A stretch of DNA of 64,000 nucleotides, taken from Vespula vulgaris. Its lineage: Eukaryota; Arthropoda; Insecta; Hymenoptera; Vespidae. Shown here piece by piece: positions 10,867 to 23,511 of the stretch. The first letter of the stretch is position 1. Every line of letters begins with the position of its first letter. Below the pieces are notes generated by a model that was given only the letters and a program-made list of their open reading frames with translations, searched no databases and was not told the DNA's origin. The translations under genes and the position numbers were made by a program. The stretch spans positions 1,864,774 to 1,928,773 of the forward strand of contig NC_066593.1 of the NCBI RefSeq assembly GCF_905475345.1, given 5' to 3'.

Positions 10867-11492
10867 TTAGTCTATCAAAGAGACACATAGCAAAGAGGAA
10901 GGTGGTTGCATTGTCAAGACAACCTTGAGTCGTAACAATACTTAAATAGAACGTAGTTATGCTGATCGTCGTATGTCGTTTTTCGTCGTATCGCTTTGCA
11001 TGTAAAAAAGAAAAAGAAAAAGAAAAAGAAAAAGAAAAAAAAGGAAATGAAAAAAGAAGAATTCTGAAAGAGTTGTTCGTAGGAGAATATTAACAATAAA
11101 GTTGACTAGCTTGACGTAAATATAAATGAAAAATAATATCTTAGTTACGATCTTCTATTGATTTCAATTTTGTTTGCAACGAAAAAATATATATACATAT
11201 ATATATTGTTTATAATAAATAAAATCTTTGATTGATACGAATAACGAAATAAATTTCTTTCCATGTAAAAAAAAAAAAGAATGAAGTATTCAAAAAAAAA
11301 TTTTTCTTTAAAAATTACAATTAATTTGCGAATTAAGGTAGGATCAACCTTGAATCCAATAAATTGTACACCGTTATTGAAAAAAAATAAATAAAAAAAA
11401 AATAAAAGAAAAAAGGAAAATCAACAAAATAATTCTTTTCCCTTTTCAACTTTTCATTCGATTACAATGAATTATTATTATTGCTATTATGA

Positions 11493-11523
<31 letters not shown>

Positions 11524-12368
11524 TATCATTATTATTATTATTGAAGAAAAAATAAAGAGATGAAAAACCAAGGAGAAAAAATTGAGTAGAACAAGAAAAA
11601 AATAGAAAACCAGAAATAAAAAACAATAGAAATGTAAACCAGACATAATATTCGAATTATATTATTTAAATCGACATAGAAAACAATTTTAAAGATGTTA
11701 ACTTGTTCCTTTTAATATCATTATCATTATTAATTATAATAATAACAATAATAATAATTATTATTATTATTTTGTTCATATTAATATAATATGTTTAGCA
11801 AAAAACATAAAAAAAAACAAAAAAAACGGGATGAGGGAAAAAAAATAAAATAACTTTTTTTTTCTGTGAAGAAGTCAACGAACGAATAGATAAGATAAAA
11901 AGAATACGAGTCCCTCTGGTTAAAGCAACCCTCGTTCAGGGTTCGAACCTTTAAAAGAGGCCTAAAGTTGGTTCGTAGCAACGCGAGATTAGTTCTGCGA
12001 GTATACCGTGCATAGACGACGAAGATAGCCTTGAGCCAAATTACCCCGGACTCTGCCGTTGTTGTTTAGTTGTTTAGCTTTAGCCTTATACATAGATAGC
12101 CACAGTGAAAATGAATCTCGGTGACGACAAAATTATTTCTGCTCTGTTACAATAATTTTTTTGTCGATCGATTGTTATTACCAATTTTTTCAATACGTTC
12201 AAATAAGTTTCAATAATATTTTATATAATTAATTTATTATATAATTAAAGAGAAATGAGAGAGAAAGTTATTATACGTATAGTGATTAATAACTACGTAC
12301 ATATGTGTTTGCGTGTGTTTATTTGCAATAGAATTTTGAAAAAAAGAATACGAAAAAGAAAATGGATA

Positions 12369-12399
<31 letters not shown>

Positions 12400-12533
12400 A
12401 GAAGGTATAGAAATTAATAGTGAATGATTATTGAATAGATTAGAGATTTGCACGTGTTGCAATAAATTAATGTTTTATGGTGAAACGAGATACATTAATC
12501 TGAGTTTTTATGGTAATTGCAATCATTGGGAAA

Positions 12534-12578
<45 letters not shown>

Positions 12579-13050
12579 GCGTGTTAATTTTGCTCAATAG
12601 ATAGACATCATCTCGTCTCTCTCACACTTTCGTCGTTTATTAATAGAACTTCTAAATAGAAGTCACGAAGATGTTAATTACGATAAGGGAATAAAATTTC
12701 ACACGAGATAGAAAGAGAGACTATCGGTACTTTTATTTGTTTAATTTTATAAGAGAAAGAAAGAGAAAGAAAGAGAGAGACAAAGATTAGCGTTAGAAAA
12801 TTATTAGTTAATTATGAAGGATATAAAATTTCGTAGATGAAATTTCGTAGATACATATATCAGGTGAAATGTAAAGAAACCTTGACACTGTTTCACATAA
12901 GATTGATCATTTCACTCAAAGTATATATATGTGTGTGTGCGTATTGTGAGATAGAAAGATAGTACGTGTATAATGATTAAAAACTGACCGCAGTTAAGGA
13001 TACGATATAAAATACGTATCGTACGTAAGTAAGTAGTACGTGTATCGATC

Positions 13051-13072
13051 GATCGAATAGATCTATTCGATC
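13051..13072. repeat. Perfect 22-bp palindrome
   Basis: GATCGAATAGA is followed immediately by its exact reverse complement TCTATTCGATC with no spacer. Confidence 0.9.
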
Positions 13073-13270
13073 AAATTGGTATTCTACTTGTTCTCCAATG
13101 ATTTCCAAGATGAGAGAAAACTATGATTACGAAGGAAAATGTCTAATCTAGTCGCGAACGATTAGTATTATCGTTAGAACGTAACGTCTTTTATTTTCAT
13201 TTATTTCCAAGGAACACAATAGTAAATTATCATTATTGTTCGAGAAACGCGTTCTTATGTATTATATATA

Positions 13271-13275
13271 TGTGC

Positions 13276-13310
<35 letters not shown>

Positions 13311-13315
13311 CGTGC
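13271..13315. repeat. (GT)n-(GC) microsatellite
   Basis: GT run with CGCG interruptions, able to form alternating purine-pyrimidine DNA. Confidence 0.9.
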
Positions 13316-13880
13316 AAAGTTTTATGAGACGATAATTCTCATCAGTGCGTTGTGGCTTTGTCGTTTCTAATATTATCAATATATATTTTTTTAGTCTTTA
13401 AAAGATTTTCGAAATTTTTTGTTTCCTTATTTTTATTTTTTTTTATTGTTATTATTATTATTATTATTGTTATTATTATCTTTTTAATGATTTCCTTTTT
13501 CATTAATTTTGTTTTTTTCTTTTAAACATCGACCTCGTACAATATAATTTAATTTATATCATTTATGTTCATCGACTTGTGATCATTCATTTGAAATTCT
13601 AATTCGAAGTTTTCGTAATTTTGATCAATGAACGACTGTCATTATTATGTCTCAACGATATTAAAGTAATATATTGGTAATATTGAAATGCAGAACATAT
13701 AGGTATACACTAGAAAATTGTATACTTATTTAAATTATTATATATTTTTTCTTTCTTTTTTTTTTTAAAGGATATCTCTCCCTGTCTATCTCTATCTAAA
13801 AAAAAGGAAAGAAAAAAATAAATAATGAGTAATATTTGAATTTATGATACACTACAAAAATATATTATTTTAAATAAGTG

Positions 13881-13919
<39 letters not shown>

Positions 13920-14479
13920 TTAATCTCTCCGTCTCTCTCTCTCCGTCTCTCTCAAAAATCGTATTAATATAAATTAATACATAAATGATATTGAAAGTCA
14001 TAATATAATAGAAAATTATAATTATCTAAATACCTACAATATCTCTTTTAAAGGCCATTTCCCTTTCTCTCTTCCTTCGTCTCTCTTTCAAAAACAAAAA
14101 CAAAAAATAAAGAAATAAAAAAAAGAAACATCATTAATATAAAAAAATAATCAACATCGAATCTCGCGATATTACAAAAAAAGAACACGCTTTTCGAAAT
14201 CCTTAACTTTTTCTTTCCTCTCATATTTCTTTTTTTCATTCTTCTTACACACATATACATATAAAAAAAAAGAAAAAAGAAAAAAAAAAAAGAAAAAGAA
14301 ACAGAAAAAGAAGAAGAAGGAAGATAAGAAGGAGGAGAAAAGAAGGAGAAAGATAAGAAAAAAGTTTCTTCCTTAGTCCCGTTTCTCTTTAATCGAGGAA
14401 CGTAATATATGAGATACACAGAAGGTAGAAAAGTAGGTATCCAAGTCAAACGGAGTTCCTGTTTGTTAGTCTCCGGGAT

Positions 14480-14512
14480 CGGTACTCTCGCGTAACGAAA
14501 GCGGAAGTACCG
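14480..14512. repeat. Imperfect hairpin in a complex intronic island
   Basis: Arms CGGTACTCTCGC and GCGGAAGTACCG pair over 12 positions with two mismatches around a 9-nt loop (GTAACGAAA). It sits in a GC-richer island (14395-14590) unlike the repeats around it. Confidence 0.7.
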
Positions 14513-14859
14513 TAAAGGGCACTTCTCCTCACGAGGAATCTCTACTTGGTCCAGCAAGTATGGCAACGATTTCCGTTAGAAGTAAAACCGGTCTCTTTTT
14601 AGCTTCTTCTTCTCTCTTTCTATCTCTTTCTCTTTCACTCTGTAATGGCGGTATTCTCTTTTATTTCTCTCTCTCTCCCTCTGTTTCTTTGTAATGATGG
14701 TATTCTCTTCAACATCTTTTTTTTCCTCTCTCTCTCTCTTTTTCGATCGATGGATAGATAGATAGGTGTCTCGCTCTCTCTCTCTCTCTCTCTCTCAAAT
14801 GTCTCGTTTACGTAATCGACGACACGCGAACCTCCTCCTTCTCCTTCTCCTCCTCTTCC

Positions 14860-14894
<35 letters not shown>

Positions 14895-16094
14895 TTCTCT
14901 TTTCTACCTGCTCTTTTCTGTTCATGTGTATACACACGCGAAGAGTGACTTCGATGCCCTCGAGGAATGCGTTCAAAGTAGATTGTTTTCAACTTTATTC
15001 CTTTCTAGTCCCGTTCTTCTTTCGACGATGAAGAAGTAGAAGAAGTAGAAGAAGAAGACGATGAAGAAGAAGACAAAGACAAAGACGAAAGGATCTCTAT
15101 AATAATAACAGTCTTCTTATAATAACTTTCCATAAGAGAACCATAATAATATAACAGAATGAACTTTTACTACTACCGTTCACGAAAGTCAGTGGTTATA
15201 CTTCTTTTCTTGGTATTATACATGTTCGACTTATCATTATTAAAAGATTTCGAATTCTTTTCATTTACTCTGATTGATGGTTTCGATGATCTTCGAACGA
15301 TCTTGTCGAGGCAGAAATAGTCTTTTTCTTCTTCTTCTCTCCCTCACACCCTTCTTGCTTTTCTCTTCTTTTTCCTGTCTTTTCATTTTTTTTTGTTCCC
15401 AAAACGACCCTTTTATTCTTCTTCCTCTTTTCTCATTCGTTTTTCTTTTCTCTTTCTTTTTTTTTTTTTTTTTTTCTACGAACGAAGCAAGTGGCACGGT
15501 TCGAGCGATCGGATTTTAATTCATATCTGTGATATCTCGAAGGTCAGTCGTGATTTTCTTTTTCTTTTTTTTTTTTTTTATACACGAATTATACGTCGAT
15601 TCGTTATATCTAGTTTTCTTTCTTTTTTCCGTTCTTCTTCTTCTTCTTTTTCTTCTTTTTCTTCTACTTTCTTCGATATGATAAGATATAATCGAATTTT
15701 AATTTTTGGATCGATAACGAAATATTCAATGAAATATTAATGTTTTGATTTAAAACGGAAAGTAGTTAATAGGAGGATAAAGTTTTGTCTATCTCTCTGT
15801 TGTTAGTATCCATACTTTTTACAAAGAGAACAATCATGGTGGCCTTCGCTTATCGTCGAATAAAAGAGCAAGTAATATTGCGAGATGACAGTGCCTTTTC
15901 GTTGTTCTGTCGTGCGAGTATACAATTATCGTAAACCGGTCGAGTTCGTAGCTAACCGCAAACCTACGATGACGACGAAGACGAAGACGAAGACGAAGAC
16001 GAAGACGACTGTTCGAGCTAAAGGAAAATTCACAGGTGCATATGCGTATGTATATATGTATGTATCTCCTCGTACTTACGTATCTACGTGTCAA

Positions 16095-16125
<31 letters not shown>

Positions 16126-16468
16126 AAAAAGAAGAAGAAAGAAAAAAATCATTACTACCTACGTTACATGTGTCGATTGGTGGATCGATAAATAAATTTA
16201 ATCCTCCTTAATTTTTTAATCCTCATTTAATGAAATTAAATATCCATTAATTAAATTAATGAATATAAATGGAATTTGCCTAAAACGATTTTTCTAGTAA
16301 TTTTTATATCGTTCGATATCTAAATAAAGAATATCATTTCTAATAAAAAATGTTAACGTTTCAAGACACTATTGTCGTTCAATGATGTAAGTGTTATATA
16401 TCGATTTATGTATAAATAATTGTATGCGTCATATATAATCTAATATTATTATTTTATATTATGTTATA

Positions 16469-16505
<37 letters not shown>

Positions 16506-16864
16506 TTATATATCAATAATTACAAACTTTATTATTTATCGAATAATCCGATATAATATATACCGTTATATCTTAATGTCTTTTCTTTTCTTTTTTTAAT
16601 TTAAATCTATTTTTTATTTAAAAAATTACATTTATTTAGATATTAAATATCTATTGCAAATTCTTTGTTGACATTACTTACTGGCCAACACACACACACA
16701 CAGGCACACACGCACAGAGTTATGAACCGTTTGTACGGTGACCTTCCTTTTTTTTTATTCGTTCATTCACTCTCATTTCGAAGACAATAATGAAAAAAGA
16801 CTAGGGACATTCTCGATTAATCAAATCTAGGGATAACAATGGCTGTTATCTTCTTCATTCTCTC

Positions 16865-16895
<31 letters not shown>

Positions 16896-16935
16896 CTTTT
16901 TAGGTGAGTTCAGCGGTCTATGTCGAACGTGTTAG

Positions 16936-16967
<32 letters not shown>

Positions 16968-17294
16968 ATCCTCTCTCATAGCACGAGATCGTTCAGTCCG
17001 AAATAGCTCGAGCGAGCAAGGCCAGAGGAAGTCATCTCCAAACAAATGTGATTGTTTATCCAATCGGTAACGATGCCACGAGATCTATTTCCGCGATTCC
17101 ATACTGACAAAAGATCCTGAGGGATATCAATTCGATAAAGTTCGCACAATAACCCTTTGCAATTTTTATTTACGATTTTGTCATTCCGATTGTGAAAAGC
17201 TCGATCCTTGCTTTTTTCTTTTTTCATTCATATCACTTTTCCCATTTATTTTATTTATCTATCTTGTTTTTCTTTTTATAGTTTCTTTATAAGA

Positions 17295-17335
<41 letters not shown>

Positions 17336-17726
17336 CGAAAGGGAAAAGATTCACTGTAGTTTTGTAATTTTATATGCGCGTCCTTCGAGGCGGGACACGC
17401 TTCAATGAGAAGCTTCTTTTACTCGTGACAAAAAAAAAAGAAAAGAAAAGAAAAAAGGAAAAGAAATAAAAATAAAAAGAAAAAACTAGAAGCTCGAAAA
17501 AAAAACTCGGCGCTCTATTTTCGTTGTTTAAATTTAAAAGAAAATGATAAAAGAACGTATGTGTGGATGGAAATGTACGTACGATCAGTTTGAAAAGTTC
17601 ACTTCGTTACACGAACCATTTGTTACGTCGCTATAATTTTCTATAATCGATATTAAATAAAAATCGTGGAAAGTGTGAATCGTTAAAATTAATAGTAGTA
17701 ACAATAACAATGATGATAAGAGTAAT

Positions 17727-17730
<4 letters not shown>

Positions 17731-17760
<30 letters not shown>
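17731..17760. repeat. Poly(A) run of 30
   Basis: Thirty consecutive A on the plus strand. No flanking retroposon body or target duplication was recognised. Confidence 0.97.
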
Positions 17761-17768
<8 letters not shown>

Positions 17769-18154
17769 CATGATAATAATTATTTAAAATCGTTTGTATC
17801 GAGTTAAGCGAAAGGGAAAAAAGAAAGAGAGACACGAAATAAATTATTATTATCATTTTCTGAATTAAAACTTTCGACTTACGTGAATGCAAACGAATTA
17901 TTAAAAAAAAAAAAAAAAATATATAAAAGAAAACAAAAAAAAAAAATAATAATTCTACAAATATCTCTCGTAAAGGAGTAGAACGAGGAAGTGTAAGGAG
18001 TAAATCATTTTCGCGGGTGGAAAATAAGAAGAAATACTGAAAGAAGAAGGAAAAAAGAAGCAAAAGAAAAAGAAAAAAAAAGAAGAAGAGAAAAAAGGAA
18101 AAAGAAAAAAAGAATAATAATAAAAGGAATGCGAAAACGAAGGAGTTGACTTAC

Positions 18155-18233
18155 GACCGATAAATCTCGAAGAGTTGTCGGTGTCTCTCGATGATTTGTA
18201 TGTGCGGTAAGCCACCATCGTCCTCAACTTCAT
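18155..18233 (-). CDS. Pdp1: Candidate alternative first coding exon of Pdp1
   Basis: On the Pdp1 strand an ATG at 18233 opens a 26-codon frame beginning MKLRTMVAYRTYKSSRDT and ending SSRFIG plus one base. It ends at a consensus donor, C followed by GTAAGTC (GT at 18154-18153), in phase 1. That is exactly the phase exon 2 requires: C plus GG gives Arg, so the protein would read ..SSRFIGRKQGKDGPEE. An in-frame TAG lies 21 nt upstream of the ATG, and the start has A at -3 (TTAGGATGA). Composition is mixed, with no simple repeat. Known Drosophila Pdp1 transcripts use several promoters and alternative N-termini, so this is plausible. No transcript evidence is available to me, and the peptide is not one I recognise. 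Confidence 0.5.
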
Positions 18234-18470
18234 CCTAATATACGGAGGAGTCTACTCTAACCGACATTAACTTCAATTCTATTAGAGACAGACATCTACT
18301 ATATCATATATTTCTCTAGGTATATACACCCTTCTCCAACGAGAACCTTATGTATATTTGCTGTTATCTTTATTGCGTTAACTTGCGTTACTCCGACGGA
18401 AGACTTTTTAAAAGGCCTCATGTAAATTATCTTTTCGTTATTGTGTTCTCGTTCCATTAAAATTTTTCTA
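18234..18470 (-). promoter_or_regulatory. Possible promoter/5' leader of the alternative first exon
   Basis: The 240 bp upstream of the candidate ATG at 18233 (higher coordinates on the minus strand) is free of microsatellites and of mixed composition, unlike its surroundings. It contains AT-rich stretches such as TATATACC, read on the transcribed strand near 18326, that could serve as a TATA-like element. The promoter is inferred only from its position relative to the candidate exon. Confidence 0.25.
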
Positions 18471-20186
18471 ATATATTTCTCGTATCTTCTTTGTCGATAT
18501 TTTCTCTCTCTCTCTCTCTCTCTTTTTTCTCTCTTCTTCTCCTTCTTCTCTTCTTTTTTTTTTTTCTCGTAACGATCCTCTCGTTGTCACCGACGATATC
18601 GATATTTTTTTTTTTTACGTTGTTTTCGTCGTTGTCAAATCGTAAAATAAACGGAATCTTAGCATAACAATTTATTCGAATTATTATCGGGCAATGAAAA
18701 TTTTTTCTGCCACGATAATTTCCCGTTCGATCGGGAATTATTTGGATTTAACGTTCTAATTAGATCGTACAAATTTTACCGACAGATAATATTTCAGAAT
18801 GAATTATTTGAATATGTGCGTTTCGAATTAACTCGATACAAATTTCTTTTGACAGATAAATATTTATAGAACGAGTTGTTCGAATTTATCGTCAAATTAA
18901 ATCTATTGGAAAATTTTCAAGCCTCGAATTTTCGAATCCTACTTCGAGTTAAAGTGACACGGATAGAGAAATAATCTACAAAAGTTATCTACAAAATTTC
19001 GTAATGGCTTCTCCTAAATTAAAGTTAAAAAAAAAAAAAGAAGAAGAAGAAGAAGAAAAGAACTCTAGAAATTATCGTAATGTTTAAAACATAATGAAAA
19101 ACGTATCGTAATGCTTAAAACATAATGGGCACGCACTAAATAATTTTTGATAATTATTTAACTCGTATCATATCGTTATCGCTAAGTATTTCGATATAAA
19201 GTTCATGAACGAATAAGTAAATAACAGCTATTTATGTCGTAGCTATTTACGATCGTAAATGATAATTGGGATACGAGTCGACGAATCGTGTTTCAAATTC
19301 TTTCTTCTCTTTTTTTTTTCTTTTTTTTTTCGTCCGTTTGTTCTTCCTTCGAGTCGAACTTCTTTCTTTTTCTTTTTTTCTTGTTTCTCGACGAGAGAAA
19401 GAAAAAAACGAAGAGTCGAAAAATAAGAAAAAATACACGAAGGAATAAGAAAAAATACAGGAAGGGAGAGAAACGAAACGATTTGATTTATAACAAAACT
19501 TAGGTCGTTCAACTCGAGCAACCGGAAACAACAGCCGCGCTTCTTTTCCCAAAACACTTTCACCGGTGCGAGAATACGCTCTAATTAGTTAAGTCTTCTC
19601 TAATTATAGATACACTTAGACGAGCGTAATGATTGCGACTGGTATGAACCTAACCGAAAAAAAGAAAAAAAAAGAGGATAAAAATAAAACGAAAAATAAA
19701 ACAAAAGAACGAAGAAAAACATAACGAAAAAATCAAAATTAACAAAAAAAGAAAGAAAAAATGAATAATGAAAGCAAGCTATCGTGCGAGAAGAATTGTT
19801 TTCTTATTTCCTTGTTTTGAATTCAAGTTGGCGAAAAGAAAGAAAAAAAAAATAATAAAAATGATAAAAATAGTAATAATAAAAAAAAAATTTGCCTTAC
19901 AGAATTGTATAAATGACGTCATTCATATTTTTTATCGTTCCTTTTTGTTTTTTCTTTTTTCCTTTTTTTTTTTTTTAATGCAGGAAAGCTCGATTATTTC
20001 TTAACGCATCGTAAAGACGCTAATCGCATCCTGCAATCACATTCTTTAATTATACTAGTGACCTTAATGGAAGCAAAAGAACAACTTCATATAAGAATGA
20101 TGCCATCTAATTATCTACCTATCACTCTTCACGAGTCTGCACGAGTTTATTAATAAACACATTTTAAAGATAATAAGACGAATCTC

Positions 20187-20245
<59 letters not shown>

Positions 20246-21690
20246 ATATGTAGTATATCTGTACGAATTCATAATAAATACTTTTCAATGATAATAAGAC
20301 AAATTTCCATATGTAATTATATAAATATATATATATATATAATTATATAATATATATAATATATATAATAATACAATAATATATAATATATATTATTAAT
20401 ATGTAGTATATATATATTATATTATTAATTAAATTATATATTATATTAAGATACGAATATTAGAGTGTACTCTAATGTACAGCTTAGAAAGTTCTAAGTA
20501 CTTGTAGATTTTCAGTACATACTTGGCTATATATAATAATGAAGAAACGATGCACATATTAGCTTATCGTTTCTTATCTCGAAGACATTGCACCGAGATA
20601 CCTTGAAAAAATGGGGGAAAGAGTTATGGTCTGGAGGTCGCCTATATATAGGTATATATAGAATATCTAAACGCATACACACCCACGCACGCATACACAC
20701 ACACACATATAGAAAGAAAAAGATATAGCTAGTACTATTTTTTCAACATTCTCTATCTCTTTTTCTTTCTTTCTTTTTTTTCTTTCTTTTTTTCTTTCTT
20801 CTTTCGTCGACCTCAATTGTTCTTATCTCTAGATATTTTCTTCTGTTTTTATCTTTATCCTTTTCTTTTTTTTCTTTTTTTCCACGTAAAACTTCGACAT
20901 AACTTTTTTCGTATAGTTCTACGAAATAGATAAAACTAGACAAATTTAATAACGACCTTATAAGTATACGTATACATATATTAGAGTCTATCAAGTGTCA
21001 CGTGACGTACATTCATCTTGTTATTGTCTAATAATGTAACAAAGTATACACAGGTGTGATAGATCCGTAAGAACGATCAAGGTGATGTGCTATAAAATAG
21101 TCCTAGATCCGAATGATCCAACAAACTGTCTCGAACGATCGTAATATAGTAATTCTTTCGTGACATCGTTTGACGAAAGAAAGAAAATAAAGAAAGAAAA
21201 GAAAAGAGAAAAGAAATTATAGTTACATTCCAATACCAAAGTATACTGAATGAAGCAATTCCGAATGATTTTACAAAATCGGATAAGAAAACAAAAATAT
21301 TGGACACTTGAAAAAAATTATTAGTCTCGCGAAAGAAGAAAAAGAATCGTTATTCTAACGATCCAAAATCATAATTTTGTACGTGTTTTATTCGTATGAA
21401 AAAAAAAAAAAAAACAAGATTAATTCATTTTATAATTAAGAATATTCATACAGATTATCTTTGGAAAAAATTTTTCATCATTTTAGGAATTATTTTACGT
21501 ATTGTGTCACGATGGATTGGAACAAAAATAGTAAAATGTGCATTGGAAAAGTGTGTTTGAATGATAGAATAAAAGAGAGAAAAAGAGAGAGAGAGAGAGA
21601 AAGAGAAAGAGAAAGAGAGAGGAAGAAGAAAAATCAGAAAAAAAAAGAAAGAAGAATTAACATTCGTCTTAAAGTGAAGTGAAGAAACAC
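18471..21690 (-). other. Pdp1 intron 1, segment 18.5-21.7 kb
   Basis: T/C-rich runs (18500-18620), AT-rich sequence, a purine/pyrimidine block at 19300-19480, (TA)n at 20195-20240 and further AT repeats to 20450, an 18-nt near-perfect palindrome at 20459-20476, (GA)n at 21583-21625, and a CACGTG E-box at 20999-21004 in the context TCACGTGACG. A complex patch lies at 19500-19640. No coding exon is supported. Confidence 0.75.
20195..20240. repeat. (TA)n microsatellite
   Basis: Uninterrupted TA run leading into further AT repeats. Confidence 0.95.
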
Positions 21691-21768
21691 GTTAACGGAG
21701 ATGAATCGAGTAGGAAGCAAGAAGGAAGGAGAAATCATGATCGATAGGCGTCGCGTTTGTTGAGTTAC

Positions 21769-21850
21769 GAGCTCGAAGCATATAACGGAGTAAACGTTGC
21801 AAACTCGTGAAGTCGTCCTTGGCCGCTCCTCTGGACCTCTTGGGAATCAT
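21769..21850 (-). CDS. Weak candidate alternative first exon (MIPKRSRGAAKDD)
   Basis: A minus-strand ATG at 21850 opens 27 codons of mixed composition (MIPKRSRGAAKDDFTSLQRL, then LRYMLRA), followed by C and GTAACT, a mediocre donor in phase 1 that would also join exon 2 in frame. The surrounding 21700-21870 island is GC-richer than its neighbours. The donor is weaker than at 18155, and there is no upstream stop close by in this frame. It may equally be a regulatory island. Confidence 0.2.
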
Positions 21851-22070
21851 TTCCTCTCTTACGAGCAAAACCACGCTAGAATGTTTAAGTACATATAGAT
21901 ATATACATATACATATATACATATACATACATATAATATTTATTCAAATACTTTATATGTATATATAATATTTATTTAAGTAATTTGTATATATACATAA
22001 TACTTGTATGAATTAAATATATATAAATATATATATATATGTATATATGTGTATTTAATTATATTGCATA

Positions 22071-22112
<42 letters not shown>

Positions 22113-22295
22113 CGTTTAATGCGATATATATTACTTGCATAAAATATATTCGATCAGTCTTGAAAATCCAAATGTTTTTAATCTTGTAAATACGTTTTTG
22201 TTTAATTTACTTGTATTGAATCGATTTATTTCGAGATAAAAGAAGGTTGTAATAAGAAAGAAATTACATAGATATTAATTATTATCAAATTTACA

Positions 22296-22300
<5 letters not shown>

Positions 22301-22341
<41 letters not shown>
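22301..22341. repeat. (TA)n microsatellite
   Basis: About 20 TA units. Confidence 0.95.
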
Positions 22342-22344
<3 letters not shown>

Positions 22345-22813
22345 ATTTTATCATAAGTTTATCATAGTAATGTCATAAGCGACGATCGATCACTTTTTAT
22401 CAAAAATAAATTCGATTTATAATTGTCATTCGATGTTAAGAAGAAAGAAAAAAAGAAAATTACCATTTCGATATCGAACGAGACTGGGAAACTGTAAATG
22501 ACATTGCATTATCGTTGAATATCGTAGAATTTTCATAGTGAGCGACAACGACAACAACGAGGATACTTAATAAGGCGGTGGATGGCTTTAATTACTTTAA
22601 TAAGATGTACGCGTTCTCCGTATACCGGTGAAACATGTTTTTCTTTAACGACGATTCCACGAAATGCAAAGATAGATCGAATCGTGACGATGAGCTCAAC
22701 GAGTTATATGAGAAAATGCATCGTTAACTAATCAAATTCAGTTTAAGAGAACCGAAGCTAATAGTTGCAAGAACAGAGACAGAAAAGAAGGGAGGGGGGA
22801 GAGAGAAAGAGAG

Positions 22814-22852
<39 letters not shown>

Positions 22853-23106
22853 TATTTAAGATCTTCGTGAGGTTTGCCTCGTTCCAAGTTTCTCGAAGGA
22901 AAACGTAAGTTTTAAATAACATAGTAATTAAGTATAATGACTCCGTTCTTAGCAAATAATTTTTTTCTTATTATTTTACAAAAAGAAAAAAAGAATTACT
23001 AGCTAGTAACTTTGAGATTTTATACACTTACGTAGACGTTTTCTCTTTTCTTTCCTTTTTCTATTTTTTAGTTTCATTACACTTCATGGTTTTATTAAAA
23101 AAAAAA

Positions 23107-23154
<48 letters not shown>

Positions 23155-23463
23155 AGATATATTAAGTATAGTATATAATTATTTTATAAGATGCAAATTC
23201 ATGTAATAATCGTCGTGTGGACACACGTAATAAAAAAAAAATTGTCAGATTAGTACTTTATATCATTTTTGTTTCTTTCGTTTTGTTTTTTCTTTTTTTT
23301 TAAAATAAAATGTCTTTTTCTTCTTTCTTCTTCGATGGAAACGTATAAAGAAGAATGATGATTTACGATAGTTACTTTTGTCAAGTGACTTTTTTTTATG
23401 TCGAAATAAAAATAATTAGTCACCTTGTAACCTCCTTATATAGGACGTCGACAGAATTAAAAT

Positions 23464-23465
<2 letters not shown>

Positions 23466-23507
<42 letters not shown>

Positions 23508-23511
23508 AAAG
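23466..23511. repeat. (GAAA)n microsatellite
   Basis: About eleven GAAA units followed by purine-rich sequence. Confidence 0.95.

Larger units (their letters stand above)
8195..14000 (-). other. Pdp1 intron 1, segment proximal to exon 2
   Basis: AT-rich filler and simple repeats: (TA)n to 8480, (GA)n at 9432-9460, (GA)n at 10348-10378, (CT)n at 10791-10862, GAAAAA repeats near 11007-11041, (ATT/ATC) near 11471-11541, (GA)n at 12538-12573, (GT)n at 13271-13315. A more complex patch at 11905-12115 has no coding interpretation. A minus-strand GTAAGTT donor-like site lies at about 9704. A CACGTG E-box is at 12451-12456 and a perfect 22-bp palindrome at 13051-13072. Confidence 0.8.
14001..18100 (-). 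other. Pdp1 intron 1, segment 14-18 kb
   Basis: The segment contains a complex island at 14395-14590 with an imperfect hairpin (14480-14512), CT runs around 14640-14900, GAC/GAA triplets near 15020-15090 and 15970-16010, homopolymer A (16097-16122 and 17731-17760), (ATT)n at 16466-16505, and another complex island at 16975-17215. A TTACGTAA octamer lies at 14808-14815. Open frames across the two islands have mixed composition but no start, splice or family support. Confidence 0.7.

Noticed and set aside
11936..11952. tRNA-like T-loop GGGTTCGAACCT
   Set aside because: The five-base T-stem does not pair properly, and no D-arm, anticodon arm or acceptor stem could be built on either strand.
14048..14566. 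172-codon minus-strand frame, first 70 residues of mixed composition
   Set aside because: No ATG at its start (TTG only), a stop just upstream, no acceptor or family match, and the second half is Phe/Ser/Lys repeat. Kept only as a non-coding island.
16976..17227. 83-codon minus-strand frame over the 17-kb island
   Set aside because: Initiates at a non-consensus position in a Lys/Glu run, has no consensus donor in phase 1, and its peptide is unrecognised; more likely a regulatory island or an antisense exon.
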